NCBI RefSeq assembly: GCF_030704205.1
Contig: NZ_CP131913.1
Location: forward strand, 2,852,001-2,916,000
From: Halomonas alkalicola
Lineage (GTDB): Bacteria; Pseudomonadota; Gammaproteobacteria; Pseudomonadales; Halomonadaceae
Length of the DNA: 64,000 nucleotides
Direction: 5' to 3'
Shown: positions 18,447 to 27,812 of the stretch, piece by piece
How positions within the stretch are numbered: position 1 is the stretch's first letter
Layout of the letters: each line of letters opens with the position of its first letter
The notes under the pieces: model-generated
The model's database searches: none
What the model was told of the DNA's origin: nothing
What the model saw: only the letters and a program-made list of their open reading frames with translations
Program-made: the position numbers and the translations under genes

Positions 18447-18473
18447 TCAGGGCGCTTCCGGACTGAGGTTCTG

Positions 18474-18513
18474 TACCCAAGCGGCTGATACTGCTTGGGT
18501 ATTTTCTTTTTTG
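18474..18513 (+). terminator. Rho-independent terminator of allA
   Basis: Stem TACCCAAGC/GCTTGGGTA with a 10-nt loop, followed by TTTTCTTTTTTG. Confidence 0.9.
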
Positions 18514-18519
18514 AGTTTT

Positions 18520-18594
18520 TATGAAAATATTTTCCAGTATTCGTTGACGGCGCGCCGTTTCGGTCCTAATCTCGATATACAAAATAATTTTCCA
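18520..18594 (+). promoter_or_regulatory. original gcl promoter with IclR-like operators
   Basis: The 17-mer at 18520-18536 is identical to the glcD operator at 6617-6633. A promoter follows: TTGACG (18544-18549), a 17-bp spacer and TAATCT (18567-18572). The 12-mer AATAATTTTCCA (18583-18594) is the second element shared with glcD. The region lies after the allA terminator and is cut off from gcl by the IS66 copy that begins at 18596. Confidence 0.65.
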
Positions 18595-18595
18595 A

Positions 18596-20144
18596 GTAAC
18601 TATTCAGCACCGGTTGGCTGAGTCGGGGCTTCTTGCTGCATGAAGGCTGGCACCTCCCCCGCAAACAGTTGCTCCAGTGCGGTATGCGCCGCTACCCCTT
18701 GCTTGACGGCGGTCGAGAGAAAGCTACGCATGCGGCAGAAGATCTCAGCACCCTCCCAGGAGCGGAAACAGCCCGAGATTTTCTGCTGGACCTTGGTCAT
18801 TCGCAGATCGCGCTCCCCCTGGTTGTTGGTGAAGGGAGCGGCAGGGTCGTCGAGGAAGCGCAACACGTCGTCCTCGTACGCCTGGAGGCGTTCCAGGAGG
18901 TTGCGCGACTTGGTGCGCTTGGCCCGGCCTCGCGTTCCAGGTGGCGGTTTCACCGGCGGGGGGCACTCGGCGTCCCCTTTCGCCAGGCAATCTCGATAGC
19001 GCTGCCGCCCAGGCTCGGGTCTCATCGGCCGAGAGGCAGCCGTCGGCCACCTCCACGGCGCGATGCATCTCCAACAACAGGTCATGCAAGGCCTTGGCCC
19101 ATGCCTGGCCATCGTTCTCCCAGGCCGCTGTCAGCTCCCGAAGGTGGTGCGCATTACAGAGCGCGTGCCGGCAATCCGGATAGCGGTAGTAGGGCTTCCA
19201 GTGATCATGCACCAGCACGCCACGCACGAAGGGCAATACGCCGATGGCGTCCATCGCTTCCTGGCCGCGCTTGGGGTGCGGGGCCAACCAGGTCAGGGCC
19301 TCGTTGGAGGCGCTGTGTAGCCAGTAGCGTTTGCCACCGACCTGCATTCCGGTTTCATCGGCATGGACGGTGGCTGCTTCACGTAGCGCCGGGATCACCC
19401 ACTCGGCGAACGCCTCGGCCCGCTGGTAGGCCTCCTGGTTGAAGGCGAACAGGGTGCCGGTGCTCAGCGACAGGCCGCACTGCGAGGTGAGCAACTCGCG
19501 GATATACGCGCATAGGGCAACAGCTGATACTGGGAGAGATAGACGACATGCGCCTTGAGGCGAGGGCCATACTGGATGGGGCGAGTCACGCCCTCGGGGA
19601 ATGGCGCCACGTAGCGTTGCCCCTGATCATCTTCGAGGACCTCAGCCTGATATTCGGTGACCACGGCCTGGATTACGATGTCCTGCACTTGGCGCGTTTC
19701 GACGCCGACCGGGCGGTAAGAACGCCCCTTGGGGAGTTGCCGACGATCGACACGGAGCTTGACCACCTCGTCGGGGTCCGTCACCGGCGCCAACGTCTTA
19801 CCCTCATGCCCTGGCTGTCCGCCGGGGCGCCGCTCGCCTTTGGCGCGCGAGCGGCGCTGGCGATTGGGATCCTGGGACGGTGGCTTGCTGCTGTTGCGGC
19901 TACTGGTGGCCAGGCGATCGGCCATGAGCTTGACCAGCAGCATCAGCACATCGATGGCGGCACGCAGCGACGGCGAGACCGTCTGGTCTTCCTTGAGCTG
20001 CTGCCGGACCCGCTCCAGGGCCTCGTCGACGTTGATATCGCTGATGGTCATATCACCGCATAGGTGTGCCGAATGATGCTGTGCACTATGCCAGAAAAAT
20101 CAGCTGGTTGGCGATACCCCATCCGCAGCCACCTGAATAGTTAC
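18596..20144 (-). mobile_element. IS66-family insertion sequence, copy A
   Basis: 1549 bp bounded by perfect terminal inverted repeats GTAACTATTCAG/CTGAATAGTTAC and flanked by an 8-bp target duplication TTTTCCAA (18588-18595 and 20145-20152), as expected for IS66 elements. Only a TnpC-type transposase is present (no TnpA or TnpB), as in the ISBst12 subgroup. It is nearly identical to copy B at 46503-48053, differing by four small indels. It sits between the gcl promoter and gcl, with its transposase antisense to gcl. Confidence 0.95.
18600..20051 (-). pseudogene. tnpC: IS66 transposase, frameshifted (copy A)
   Basis: The reading frame is broken twice relative to copy B: a 2-bp TA insertion at about 19502-19506 (after LLPYARI) and an extra C in a CCC run at about 19008-19010 (after ADETRAW). 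The protein pieces show the IS66 zinc-finger region, [29 protein letters not shown] and [12 protein letters not shown], which carry the DDE-type residues. A full-length enzyme of about 483 residues would result if both indels were removed. Confidence 0.88.
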
Positions 20145-20182
20145 TTTTCCAAAAACAAAATCCCTCACTGGAGGATCCCGTC

Positions 20183-21958
20183 ATGGCCCGCATGACCGCT
20201 GCAGAAGCCGCCGTTCACGTTCTCAGGAAGGAAGGCATCGAGGTCGCTTTCGGGGTGCCCGGCGCCGCCATCAACCCCTTCTACGCCGCCCTGCGCCAGG
20301 TGGGGGGCATCGACCATATCCTCGCCCGCCACGTCGAGGGCGCCTCCCACATGGCCGAGGGCTATACCCGGACGAAGGCCGGCAATATCGGGGTGTGCGT
20401 CGGCACCTCCGGTCCCGCCGGTACCGACATGATCACCGGGCTCTATTCGGCCAGCGCCGATTCCATCCCGATCCTCTGCATCACCGGCCAGGCGCCCCGC
20501 CCCCGGATGCACAAGGAGGACTTCCAGGCGGTGGATATCCAGGCGATCGCCGGCCCCGTCACCAAGTGGGCGGTCACCGTGCTGGAGCCCGCCCAGGTGC
20601 CGCGGGTCTTCCAGCAGGCCTTCCACCTGATGCGCTCCAGCCGCCCGGGCCCGGTGCTGATCGACCTGCCCATCGACGTGCAGATGAGCGAGATCGAGTT
20701 CGACCCCGACACCTACGAGCCGCTTCCCGCCTTCAAGCCCCGTGCCACCCGTGCCCAGGCCGAGAAGGCCATCGCCATGCTGCAGGCGGCCGAGCGCCCG
20801 CTGATCGTGGCCGGCGGCGGCATCTTCAACGCCGACGCCAGCGACCTGCTGCTCGAGTTCGCCGAGCTCACCGGGGTGCCGGTGATCCCGACCCTGATGG
20901 GCTGGGGTGCCATCCCCGACGACCATCCGCTGATGGCCGGCATGGTGGGGCTGCAGACCTCCCACCGCTACGGCAATGCCACCCTGCTCGCCGCGGACTT
21001 CGTGATGGGCATCGCCAACCGCTGGGCCAATCGCCACACCGGCAACGTCGAGACCTACACCCGGGGCCGCACCTTCGTGCACGTGGACATCGAGCCGACC
21101 CAGATCGGGCGCATCTTCGGGCCGGACTACGGCATCGTCTCCGACGCCCGGGCGGCGCTCGAACTCTTCATCGAGGTGGCCCGCGAGCTCGACGCGGCCG
21201 GCCGGCTCAAGCGCCGTGGCCGCTGGGCGGAGGAGTGCCAGGAGCGCAAGCGCACCCTGCTGCGCAAGACCCACTTCGACAACGTGCCGGTCAAGCCCCA
21301 GCGGGTCTTTGAAGAGATGAACCGCGTCTTCGGCCGCAACACCCGCTATGTCAGCACCATCGGGCTGTCACAGATCGCCGGTGCCCAGTTCCTGCACGTC
21401 TATCAGCCGCGCCACTGGATCAACTGCGGCCAGGCGGGCCCGCTGGGCTGGACCATCCCGGCGGCCCTGGGGGTACGGCGCGCTGACCCGGAGGCCGAGG
21501 TGGTAGCCCTCTCCGGCGACTATGATTTCCAGTTCATGGTCGAGGAGCTGGCCGCCGGTGCCCAGTTCAACCTGCCCTGGATCCACGTGCTGGTGAACAA
21601 CTCCTACCTGGGGCTGATTCGCCAGGCCCAGCGCGGCTTCGACATGGACTACTGCGTGCAGCTCTCCTTCGAGAATATCAACTGCCCGGAGATCAACGGC
21701 TACGGAGTGGATCACGTCTCGGTGGTGGAGGGGCTGGGCTGCAAGGCGCTGCGCGTCACCCGGCCCGAGGAGATCGCCCCGGCGCTGGAGGAGGCCCGCC
21801 GCCTGATCGCCGAGCACCGCGTGCCGGTGGTGGTGGAGGTGATCCTCGAGCGGGTGACCAATATCGCCATGGGCACCGACCTGGACGGCGTGAACGAGTT
21901 CGAGGCCCTGGCCGAGAACCACGAGGATGCGCCTACCTCCATCGCCGCCCTCGTTTGA
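20183..21958 (+). CDS. gcl: glyoxylate carboligase
   Basis: 591 residues, a thiamine-diphosphate enzyme of the acetolactate synthase family. The segment [18 protein letters not shown] has Val51 where other family members have the catalytic Glu, the diagnostic feature of Gcl. The C-terminal ThDP domain has [14 protein letters not shown] and [11 protein letters not shown]. It condenses two glyoxylates to tartronate semialdehyde with release of CO2. The ribosome site GGAGG is only 38 bp from the IS66 end, so its native promoter is displaced by 1.5 kb. Confidence 0.97.
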   Translation: MARMTAAEAAVHVLRKEGIEVAFGVPGAAINPFYAALRQVGGIDHILARHVEGASHMAEGYTRTKAGNIGVCVGTSGPAGTDMITGLYSASADSIPILCITGQAPRPRMHKEDFQAVDIQAIAGPVTKWAVTVLEPAQVPRVFQQAFHLMRSSRPGPVLIDLPIDVQMSEIEFDPDTYEPLPAFKPRATRAQAEKAIAMLQAAERPLIVAGGGIFNADASDLLLEFAELTGVPVIPTLMGWGAIPDDHPLMAGMVGLQTSHRYGNATLLAADFVMGIANRWANRHTGNVETYTRGRTFVHVDIEPTQIGRIFGPDYGIVSDARAALELFIEVARELDAAGRLKRRGRWAEECQERKRTLLRKTHFDNVPVKPQRVFEEMNRVFGRNTRYVSTIGLSQIAGAQFLHVYQPRHWINCGQAGPLGWTIPAALGVRRADPEAEVVALSGDYDFQFMVEELAAGAQFNLPWIHVLVNNSYLGLIRQAQRGFDMDYCVQLSFENINCPEINGYGVDHVSVVEGLGCKALRVTRPEEIAPALEEARRLIAEHRVPVVVEVILERVTNIAMGTDLDGVNEFEALAENHEDAPTSIAALV

Positions 21959-22002
21959 ATCTTTCACCTCATCGAAGGGCGCTGGGGGCAGGCCAGAGAG
22001 GA

Positions 22003-22075
22003 GGTCCTATGCCAGGGATGGCGTCGGTAGCGCCCAGGGAGGGGTTCACAGCGCCTCCGAACAGGCCTGTCGCCA
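22003..22075 (+). repeat. dispersed intergenic repeat, copy 2 (plus orientation)
   Basis: In the gcl-hyi gap (156 bp). It contains GGTCCTATGCCAGG (22003-22016), the 26-bp core 22030-22055 shared in inverted form with 17776-17801, and GGCCTGTCGCC. No coding capacity is seen. Confidence 0.7.
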
Positions 22076-22114
22076 GACAAGCCCGGACAACTATAGCGAC
22101 CCAAGGAGTTTCCC

Positions 22115-22894
22115 ATGCCCAAGTTTGCCGCCAACCTCAGCATGCTGTTCACCGAGGTGGAGTTTCTCGACCGCTTCGAGGCCGCCGCCCGGGCCGGCTT
22201 CAAGGGAGTGGAGTACCTCTTTCCCTATGACTACCCGGCCGAGGAGCTCAAGCGGCGCCTGGACGCCAACGGCCTGACCCAGGTGCTCTTCAACCTGCCT
22301 GCCGGCGACTGGGCCGCCGGGGAGCGTGGCATCGCCTGCCACCCAGATCGCGTCGAGGAGTTCCGCGAGGGCGTTGAGCGCGCCATCGCCTATGCCCGAG
22401 TGCTGGGCAATACCCAGGTCAACTGCCTGGCCGGCATCAAGCCCGAGGGGGGGAGCGACGACCAGGCGCGCGCCACCCTGGTGGAGAACCTGCGCTTCGC
22501 CGCCGAGAAGCTCGCGGCTGCCGGCATCCGGCTGATCGCCGAGCCGATCAACACCCGGGACATCCCCGGCTTTTTCCTCAATCGCACCGAGCAGGCGCTC
22601 GCCATCTTCGACGAGGTGGGCAGCGACAACCTCAAGCTGCAGTACGACATCTACCACATGCAGATCATGGAGGGGGACCTGGCGCCGACCATGGAGAAGC
22701 ACCTCGCGCGCCTCGCCCACGTGCAGATCGCCGACACCCCCGGCCGCCACGAGCCCGGCACCGGCGAGATCCACTACCCCTTCCTGTTCGCCCATCTGGA
22801 CCGGCTGGGCTACGACGGCTGGATCGGCGCCGAGTACAAGCCGGCCGGCCGCACCGAGGAAGGGCTGGGCTGGCTGGACGCGGTGCGGAGCTGA
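22115..22894 (+). CDS. hyi: hydroxypyruvate isomerase
   Basis: 259 residues, an AP-endonuclease-2 type TIM barrel. It begins PKFAANLSMLFTEVEFLDRF and contains LIAEPINTRDIPGFFL, LQYDIYHMQIMEGDL and HVQIADTPGRHEPGTGEI, with the metal-binding Glu, Asp and His residues of Hyi. It interconverts hydroxypyruvate and tartronate semialdehyde. It is the second gene of the gcl-hyi-glxR set. Confidence 0.95.
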   Translation: MPKFAANLSMLFTEVEFLDRFEAAARAGFKGVEYLFPYDYPAEELKRRLDANGLTQVLFNLPAGDWAAGERGIACHPDRVEEFREGVERAIAYARVLGNTQVNCLAGIKPEGGSDDQARATLVENLRFAAEKLAAAGIRLIAEPINTRDIPGFFLNRTEQALAIFDEVGSDNLKLQYDIYHMQIMEGDLAPTMEKHLARLAHVQIADTPGRHEPGTGEIHYPFLFAHLDRLGYDGWIGAEYKPAGRTEEGLGWLDAVRS

Positions 22895-22983
22895 GAGCGC
22901 TGTTCATAGCGAGAGGCGCCGGAACAGCCTCGCGCGGTAAGTAGCCTTCTAGCCAGGATGACAACGACAAGAGGAGAGTGACG

Positions 22984-23886
22984 ATGAGCAAGATTGGATT
23001 TATTGGCCTCGGCATCATGGGCCGCCCCATGGCGGGCCACCTGCTGGACGCCGGCCACGAGGTCGTTACCGTCAGGCGCGGCACGCTGGACGCCACCCTG
23101 GCCGAGAAGGGCCTGCGCGAGCTCGATAGCCCCGCGGCGGTGGCCGCCGAGGCCGAGGTGATCATCACCATGGTCCCGGATACCCCGGACGTCGAGGAGG
23201 TGCTGTTCGGCGAGGGGGGCGTCATCGAGGGGCTCAAGCCCGGCACCCTGGTGATCGACATGAGTTCCATCGCCCCCATCGCGACCCAGGGCTTCGCCAG
23301 GCGCATCCATGAGGCGGGCGGCGAGTACGTCGACGCCCCGGTCTCCGGCGGCGAGGGCGGGGCCATCAATGCGGCCCTGACCATCATGGTGGGCGCCACC
23401 GACGAGGGCTTCGAGCGCGCCCGCCCGATCCTGGAGGTGATGGGCAAGACCATCACCCATATCGGCGGCCATGGCGCCGGCCAGACCTGCAAGGGGGCCA
23501 ACCAGATCGTGGTGGCCCTGACCATCGAGGCGGTGGCCGAGGGGCTGCTGTTCGCCTCCAAGGCCGGTGCCGACGTGGCCAAGGTGCGCGAGTCGCTGCT
23601 CGGCGGCCTCGCCCAGTCGAAGATCCTCGACGTCCACGGCGCGCGCATGATCGAGCGCACCTTCGACCCGGGCTTCCGCATCCGGCTGCACCAGAAGGAC
23701 CTCAACCTGGCCCTCGAGGGGGCGCGCAGCCTCGACCTGGCGCTGCCCGGTACCGCCAACGCCCAGCAGCTGTTCCAGGCCTGCGCCGCCCTGGGCGGCG
23801 GTGACTGGGACCACGCCGGCATCCTGCGCGCCCTGGAAGCGCTGGCCGGCCATGAGGTCGGCCAGTCGCCGGCCAACCCGGCATGA
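22984..23886 (+). CDS. glxR: 2-hydroxy-3-oxopropionate (tartronate semialdehyde) reductase
   Basis: 300 residues of the beta-hydroxyacid dehydrogenase family: NAD(P)-binding GFIGLGIMGRPMAGHL, substrate loop DAPVSGGEGGA, and catalytic Lys in GAGQTCKGANQIVV. It reduces tartronate semialdehyde to D-glycerate. The ATG at 22984 follows GAGGAG; the GTG at 22978 is too close to that site. It is followed by two hairpins, one a strong terminator. Confidence 0.95.
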   Translation: MSKIGFIGLGIMGRPMAGHLLDAGHEVVTVRRGTLDATLAEKGLRELDSPAAVAAEAEVIITMVPDTPDVEEVLFGEGGVIEGLKPGTLVIDMSSIAPIATQGFARRIHEAGGEYVDAPVSGGEGGAINAALTIMVGATDEGFERARPILEVMGKTITHIGGHGAGQTCKGANQIVVALTIEAVAEGLLFASKAGADVAKVRESLLGGLAQSKILDVHGARMIERTFDPGFRIRLHQKDLNLALEGARSLDLALPGTANAQQLFQACAALGGGDWDHAGILRALEALAGHEVGQSPANPA

Positions 23887-23994
23887 GTCGGTTCGCCGCC
23901 CCGGTTCTCGGGGCGGCGGCGACAGGGAGGTGACTGCTCCCTGAGGGCAGGCGTCGGGTCGTCGTCTGCCTTCCGGTCGCCGCAAGGCGACCTT

Positions 23995-24037
23995 GCCCGG
24001 CGGCGGGAGGCAGCCCCGCCTGTCGCCGGGCTTTTTT
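23995..24037 (+). terminator. terminator after glxR
   Basis: GCCCGGCG...CGCCGGGC stem with inner GC pairing, followed by a run of six T. Another hairpin, GGTCGCC/GGCGACC, lies just before it (23975-23992). This would separate glxR from the glycerate kinase remnant. Confidence 0.8.
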
Positions 24038-24112
24038 CGACCCCCGAATTCCCTATCGTATTCTTCCGCCGGCGGTGCCCCCGTCGACGCCGGCCCGCCG
24101 CGAGGAGCACCC

Positions 24113-24988
24113 ATGACCGCGATCTCATCCCCGGAGACACCGCTGCTGCCCTGCGAGGTCGATTCCCTCGCCTGGCTGCGCGAGCTGGCCGACACCGCCG
24201 TGGCCGCGGTGCACCCCGATGCCCTGCTCGAGGGGCAGCTGCCCGAGCCCCCCGCCGGGCGCACCCTGGTGGTGGGCGCCGGCAAGGCCGCCGCCGCCAT
24301 GGCCGCCGCCCTGGAGCGCGCCTGGCAGGCCCACCATCCCGAGGCCCCGCTCTCGGGGCTGGTGGTGACCCGCTATGGCCATGGCACGGCCTGCGAGCGC
24401 ATCGAGGTGCTCGAGGCCTCGCACCCCATGCCCGACGACCCTGGCTTCGCCCGGGACGAGACCCGGGTGCTGGCGCGTGCGGCGGACGCCCTCGAGGCCG
24501 CCCGCGCCGCCGCCGAGGCGGCCGGGGTCGAGGTGCGCCTGCTCGGCGATGACCTGGAGGGCGAGGCCCGCGAACTCGGCCGCGCCCAGGCGCGCCTGGC
24601 GCTCTCCCTGCGCGACGTGCCGCGGGACAGGCCCCTGCTGCTGCTCTCCGGCGGCGAGACCAGCGTCACCGTCACGGGCCACGGCCGCGGCGGGCGCAAC
24701 GTCGAGTACCTGCTGGGGCTCTTCGAGGCCCTGCGCGGGGCCGAGGGCATTCACGCCCTGGCCGTCGACACCGACGGCATCGATGGCTCCGAGGACAATG
24801 CCGGTGCGCTGTTCGGGCCCGACGACTGGCACCGGGCCGAGGCGCTGCGTCTCGAGGCGCGCGATTACCTGTCACGCAATGACGCGTATACTTTCTTCCA
24901 GGCGCTCGACCGGCTGATCGTGACCGGGCCGACGCGCACCAATGTCAACGATTTCCGTGCCATTCTGGTCTTGCCGAGGACACCATGA
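24113..24988 (+). pseudogene. ttuD: glycerate 2-kinase / hydroxypyruvate reductase (MOFRL family) with internal deletion
   Basis: 291 residues against about 420 for the family. The N-terminal part (TLVVGAGKAAAAMAAALE, LVVTRYGHG, ASHPMPDDPG) and the C-terminal MOFRL part (LLSGGETSVTV, GRGGRNVEYLL, DTDGIDGSEDNAGAL, VTGPTRTNVNDFRAI) are both good. They join directly near 24475-24495. Missing is the region of about 130 residues that normally holds the glycine-rich SGGGS loop, the catalytic Lys segment and SDVPGD. The frame is preserved across the join. Activity is therefore unlikely. The stop overlaps the pyk start (ATGA). Confidence 0.8.
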
Positions 24989-26482
24989 CGCTTCCCCCCC
25001 ACGCCCCCATCCATGACCCCATCCGCCGCACCAAGATCGTCGCCACCCTGGGCCCGGCCAGCGATCGCGAGGGCGTGCTGGAGGCCATGATCGCGGCCGG
25101 CGTCGACGTGGTGCGCCTCAACTTCTCCCACGGCTCCCCCGACGACCACCGCCAGCGCCTGACGCCTGACCCGGGTGCGCGAGATCGCCGACCGCCTGGG
25201 CCGGAGCGTCGCCGCCCTCGGCGACCTCCAGGGGCCCAAGATCCGCATCGCTCGCTTCGCCGAGGGCGCCGTCGAGCTCGCCGAGGGTGCCCCCTTCGTG
25301 CTCGACATGGCCCTCGACGGCAACGCCGGCACGCCGGAGCGGGTCGGCTGCGACTACCAGCAGCTGATCGACGATGTCGCCCCGGGCGACCGCCTGCTGC
25401 TCGACGACGGCCGGGTGGTGCTCGACGTCACCGCCGTCGAGGGGCGCGAGGTCCACACCACCGTGGTGGTAGGCGGCAGGCTCTCCAACAACAAAAGGGC
25501 ATCAACAAGCAGGGCGGCGGCCTCTCGGCTCCGGCGCTCACCGACAAGGACCGCGCCGACCTCGCCACCGCCGTGGCGATCGGCGTCGACTACCTGGCGG
25601 TGTCGTTTCCGCGCAGCGCCGCCGACATGGCCGAGGCCCGCGCGCTGCTCGGCGAGGCCGGGCGCGAGATCGGCCTGGTGGCCAAGCTGGAGCGCGCCGA
25701 GGCCGTGGCCTGTGAGGCGACCCTGGACGGCATCATCGAGGCCTCTGAAGCGGTGATGGTGGCCCGCGGCGATCTCGGCGTGGAGATCGGCGACGCCCAG
25801 CTGATCGGCATGCAGAAGCGCATCATCAAGCGCGCCCGCACCCTCAATCGGGCGGTGATCACCGCCACCCAGATGATGGAGTCGATGATCGAAGCGCCGC
25901 TGCCCACCCGGGCCGAGGTGTTCGACGTGGCCAACGCCGTGCTCGACGGCACCGACGCGGTGATGCTCTCCGCCGAGACCGCCGCCGGGCGCGCTTCCCG
26001 GTGGAGACCATCGAGGCCATGGACCGGGTCTGCCTGGGGGCGCCGAGCGGGAGAGGGTCGCCCAGGCCTCCGGCCACCGCATCCACGAGGGTTTCTCGCG
26101 CATCGACGAGACCATCGCGCTGTCCGCCATGTATGCCGCCAACCACCTCTCGGGCGTGGCGGCCATCGCCTGCATGACCTCCACCGGCTACACGCCGCTG
26201 ATCGCCTCGCGGATCCGCTCCGGCCTGCCCATCGTCGGGCTCGCCCACAGCCCGGTGGCGCAGCGGCGCATGGCGCTCTACCGTGGGGTGGTCTCGCTAC
26301 CCTTCGATACCCAGGACATGGCCCCCACCGAGCTCAACGACCGGGCGCTGGCGCTGCTGGTGGAGAAGGGCATCGCGACGGAGGGGGATCACGTGATCCT
26401 GACCCGGGGCGACCACATGAATGCCCATGGCGGCACCAATACCCTGAAGATCCTCGACGTGAACGAGCGGCATGTCGGCTGA
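24985..26482 (+). pseudogene. pyk: pyruvate kinase, multiply frameshifted
   Basis: All parts of a pyruvate kinase are present in order: RRTKIVATLGPASD, VVRLNFSHG, LGDLQGPKIRI, the metal/substrate segment VAKLERAEAV, VMVARGDLGVEI, ATQMMESMIEAPLPTRAEV and the C-terminal domain ending RHVG. The frame is broken four times: a 7-bp tandem duplication GCCTGACGCCTGAC (25157-25170), an AA insertion near 25494, a GC insertion near 25990 and a 2-bp insertion near 26041. Without them it would be about 494 residues. In pseudomonads gcl-hyi-glxR-ttuD-pykF is the usual order, which this locus preserves in decayed form. Confidence 0.88.
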
Positions 26483-27725
26483 GCCGGGCGAGCACCGCCC
26501 GGACCCGCTCGCCGATGAGTTCCCGGGAGACAAGGGCTGCCCGGAAACCGGCCGCGGGCTGCTTGCCGGTATCAGCCTGCCGGCGGCGGTGGTCCGTGAG
26601 GCGCCGCTGGCCCACAACCTGATCTGGATGCGGCGCTTCGCCGAGGCGCGCGGGGCGCACCTGGCGCCCCACGGCAAGACCACCATGGCCCCGGCGCTCT
26701 TCCGGCGCCAGCTCGAGGCCGGCGCCTGGGGAATGACCCTGGCCACCGCGCCCCAGTGCCGGGCCGCCTTCGCCCACGGCATCAGGCGCCTGCTGCTGGC
26801 CAACCAGCTGGTGGGCGAGGCCAACATGGCGATCGTCGCCGGGCTGATCGAGGCCGGCGCCGAGCTCTTCGTGGTGGTGGATGGCGAGGCGAACGTGGCG
26901 GCGCTGGACCGCTACTTCGCTGCCCGCGGCCTGCGTCTCCCCGTACTGATCGAGCTCGGCATCCCGGGCGGGCGCTGCGGCTGTCGCAGCGCCGAGGCGG
27001 TGCTGGCCCTGGCCGAGCGGGTGAACCAGGCGCCGGCGCTGCTGCTGGCGGGCCTCGAGGGCTACGAGGGGGTGGTGTCGGGCGACGACCCGGAAGGGGC
27101 GGTGCGCGCCTACGCCCGTGAGCTGGTCACGGCGGCCCATACCCTGGCCGGGAAAGGCCTGTTCGAGCGCGAGGTACCGCTGGTGACCGCCGCCGGTTCG
27201 GCCTGGTACGACCTGATCGCCGAGGCCTTCCACACCCTGGCGCCGTCCCAGGCCTTTGCGCCGGTGCTGCGCCCGGGCTGCTATGTGGTGCACGACCATG
27301 GCCTCTACGCCGAGGCCCAGCGCCACCTGCTGGCCCGCGAGGGCGAGGCGGAGGGGCTGCGCCCGGCGCTGGAGGTGTTCGCCCAGGTGCAGTCGCTGCC
27401 GGAGCCGGGCCTGGCCATCGTCGCCATGGGGCGGCGCGACGTGGGCGGCGACCGCATGCCGCTGGCGCTGCGTCGCTACCGCGAGGGGGGCGACCCGGCG
27501 GCGGTGCTCCCGGTGGCAGGCTGGGAGGTGGTCAAGCTGATGGACCAGCACGCCTTCGTGCGCCTGCCCGAGTCGGCCGGCGACATGGGCGTGGGCGACG
27601 TGCGCGTAGGCGATATCGTCGCCTTCGGGGTCTCCCATCCCTGTCTCACCTTCGACAAGTGGCGCGCCGTGCTGCGGGTCGACGACCGGCTCGAGGTGCA
27701 GGAAGTGATGGCCACCTGCTTCTGA
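26472..27725 (+). CDS. DSD1/D-threonine aldolase-type PLP enzyme
   Basis: 417 residues. An alanine-racemase-type N-terminal barrel carries the PLP lysine in LAPHGKTTMAPALF. The C-terminal D-serine-dehydratase-like domain carries FGVSHPCLTFDKW, with the His-Cys pair used for metal binding. Relatives are D-threonine aldolases, D-serine dehydratases and 'amino acid deaminases'; the exact substrate is not fixed by sequence. Its start overlaps the end of the pyk frame by 11 bp, so it may depend on the same transcript, and it is followed by its own GntR regulator gene. Confidence 0.85.
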   Translation: MSAEPGEHRPDPLADEFPGDKGCPETGRGLLAGISLPAAVVREAPLAHNLIWMRRFAEARGAHLAPHGKTTMAPALFRRQLEAGAWGMTLATAPQCRAAFAHGIRRLLLANQLVGEANMAIVAGLIEAGAELFVVVDGEANVAALDRYFAARGLRLPVLIELGIPGGRCGCRSAEAVLALAERVNQAPALLLAGLEGYEGVVSGDDPEGAVRAYARELVTAAHTLAGKGLFEREVPLVTAAGSAWYDLIAEAFHTLAPSQAFAPVLRPGCYVVHDHGLYAEAQRHLLAREGEAEGLRPALEVFAQVQSLPEPGLAIVAMGRRDVGGDRMPLALRRYREGGDPAAVLPVAGWEVVKLMDQHAFVRLPESAGDMGVGDVRVGDIVAFGVSHPCLTFDKWRAVLRVDDRLEVQEVMATCF

Positions 27726-27728
27726 TCC

Positions 27729-27736
27729 TGTATACA
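27729..27736 (+). promoter_or_regulatory. TGTATACA operator upstream of the second GntR gene
   Basis: CCTGTATACACGG, a perfect palindrome four bases after the PLP-enzyme stop and 77 bp before the regulator start. Same core as the purine-cluster sites. Confidence 0.55.
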
Positions 27737-27812
27737 CGGATGTGGCAAAGTGTGGCCAGTCGGCGCAAAAAGTGCGAAGGTGCCCTCAGGATCATCACCG
27801 TCGAGACACGCC

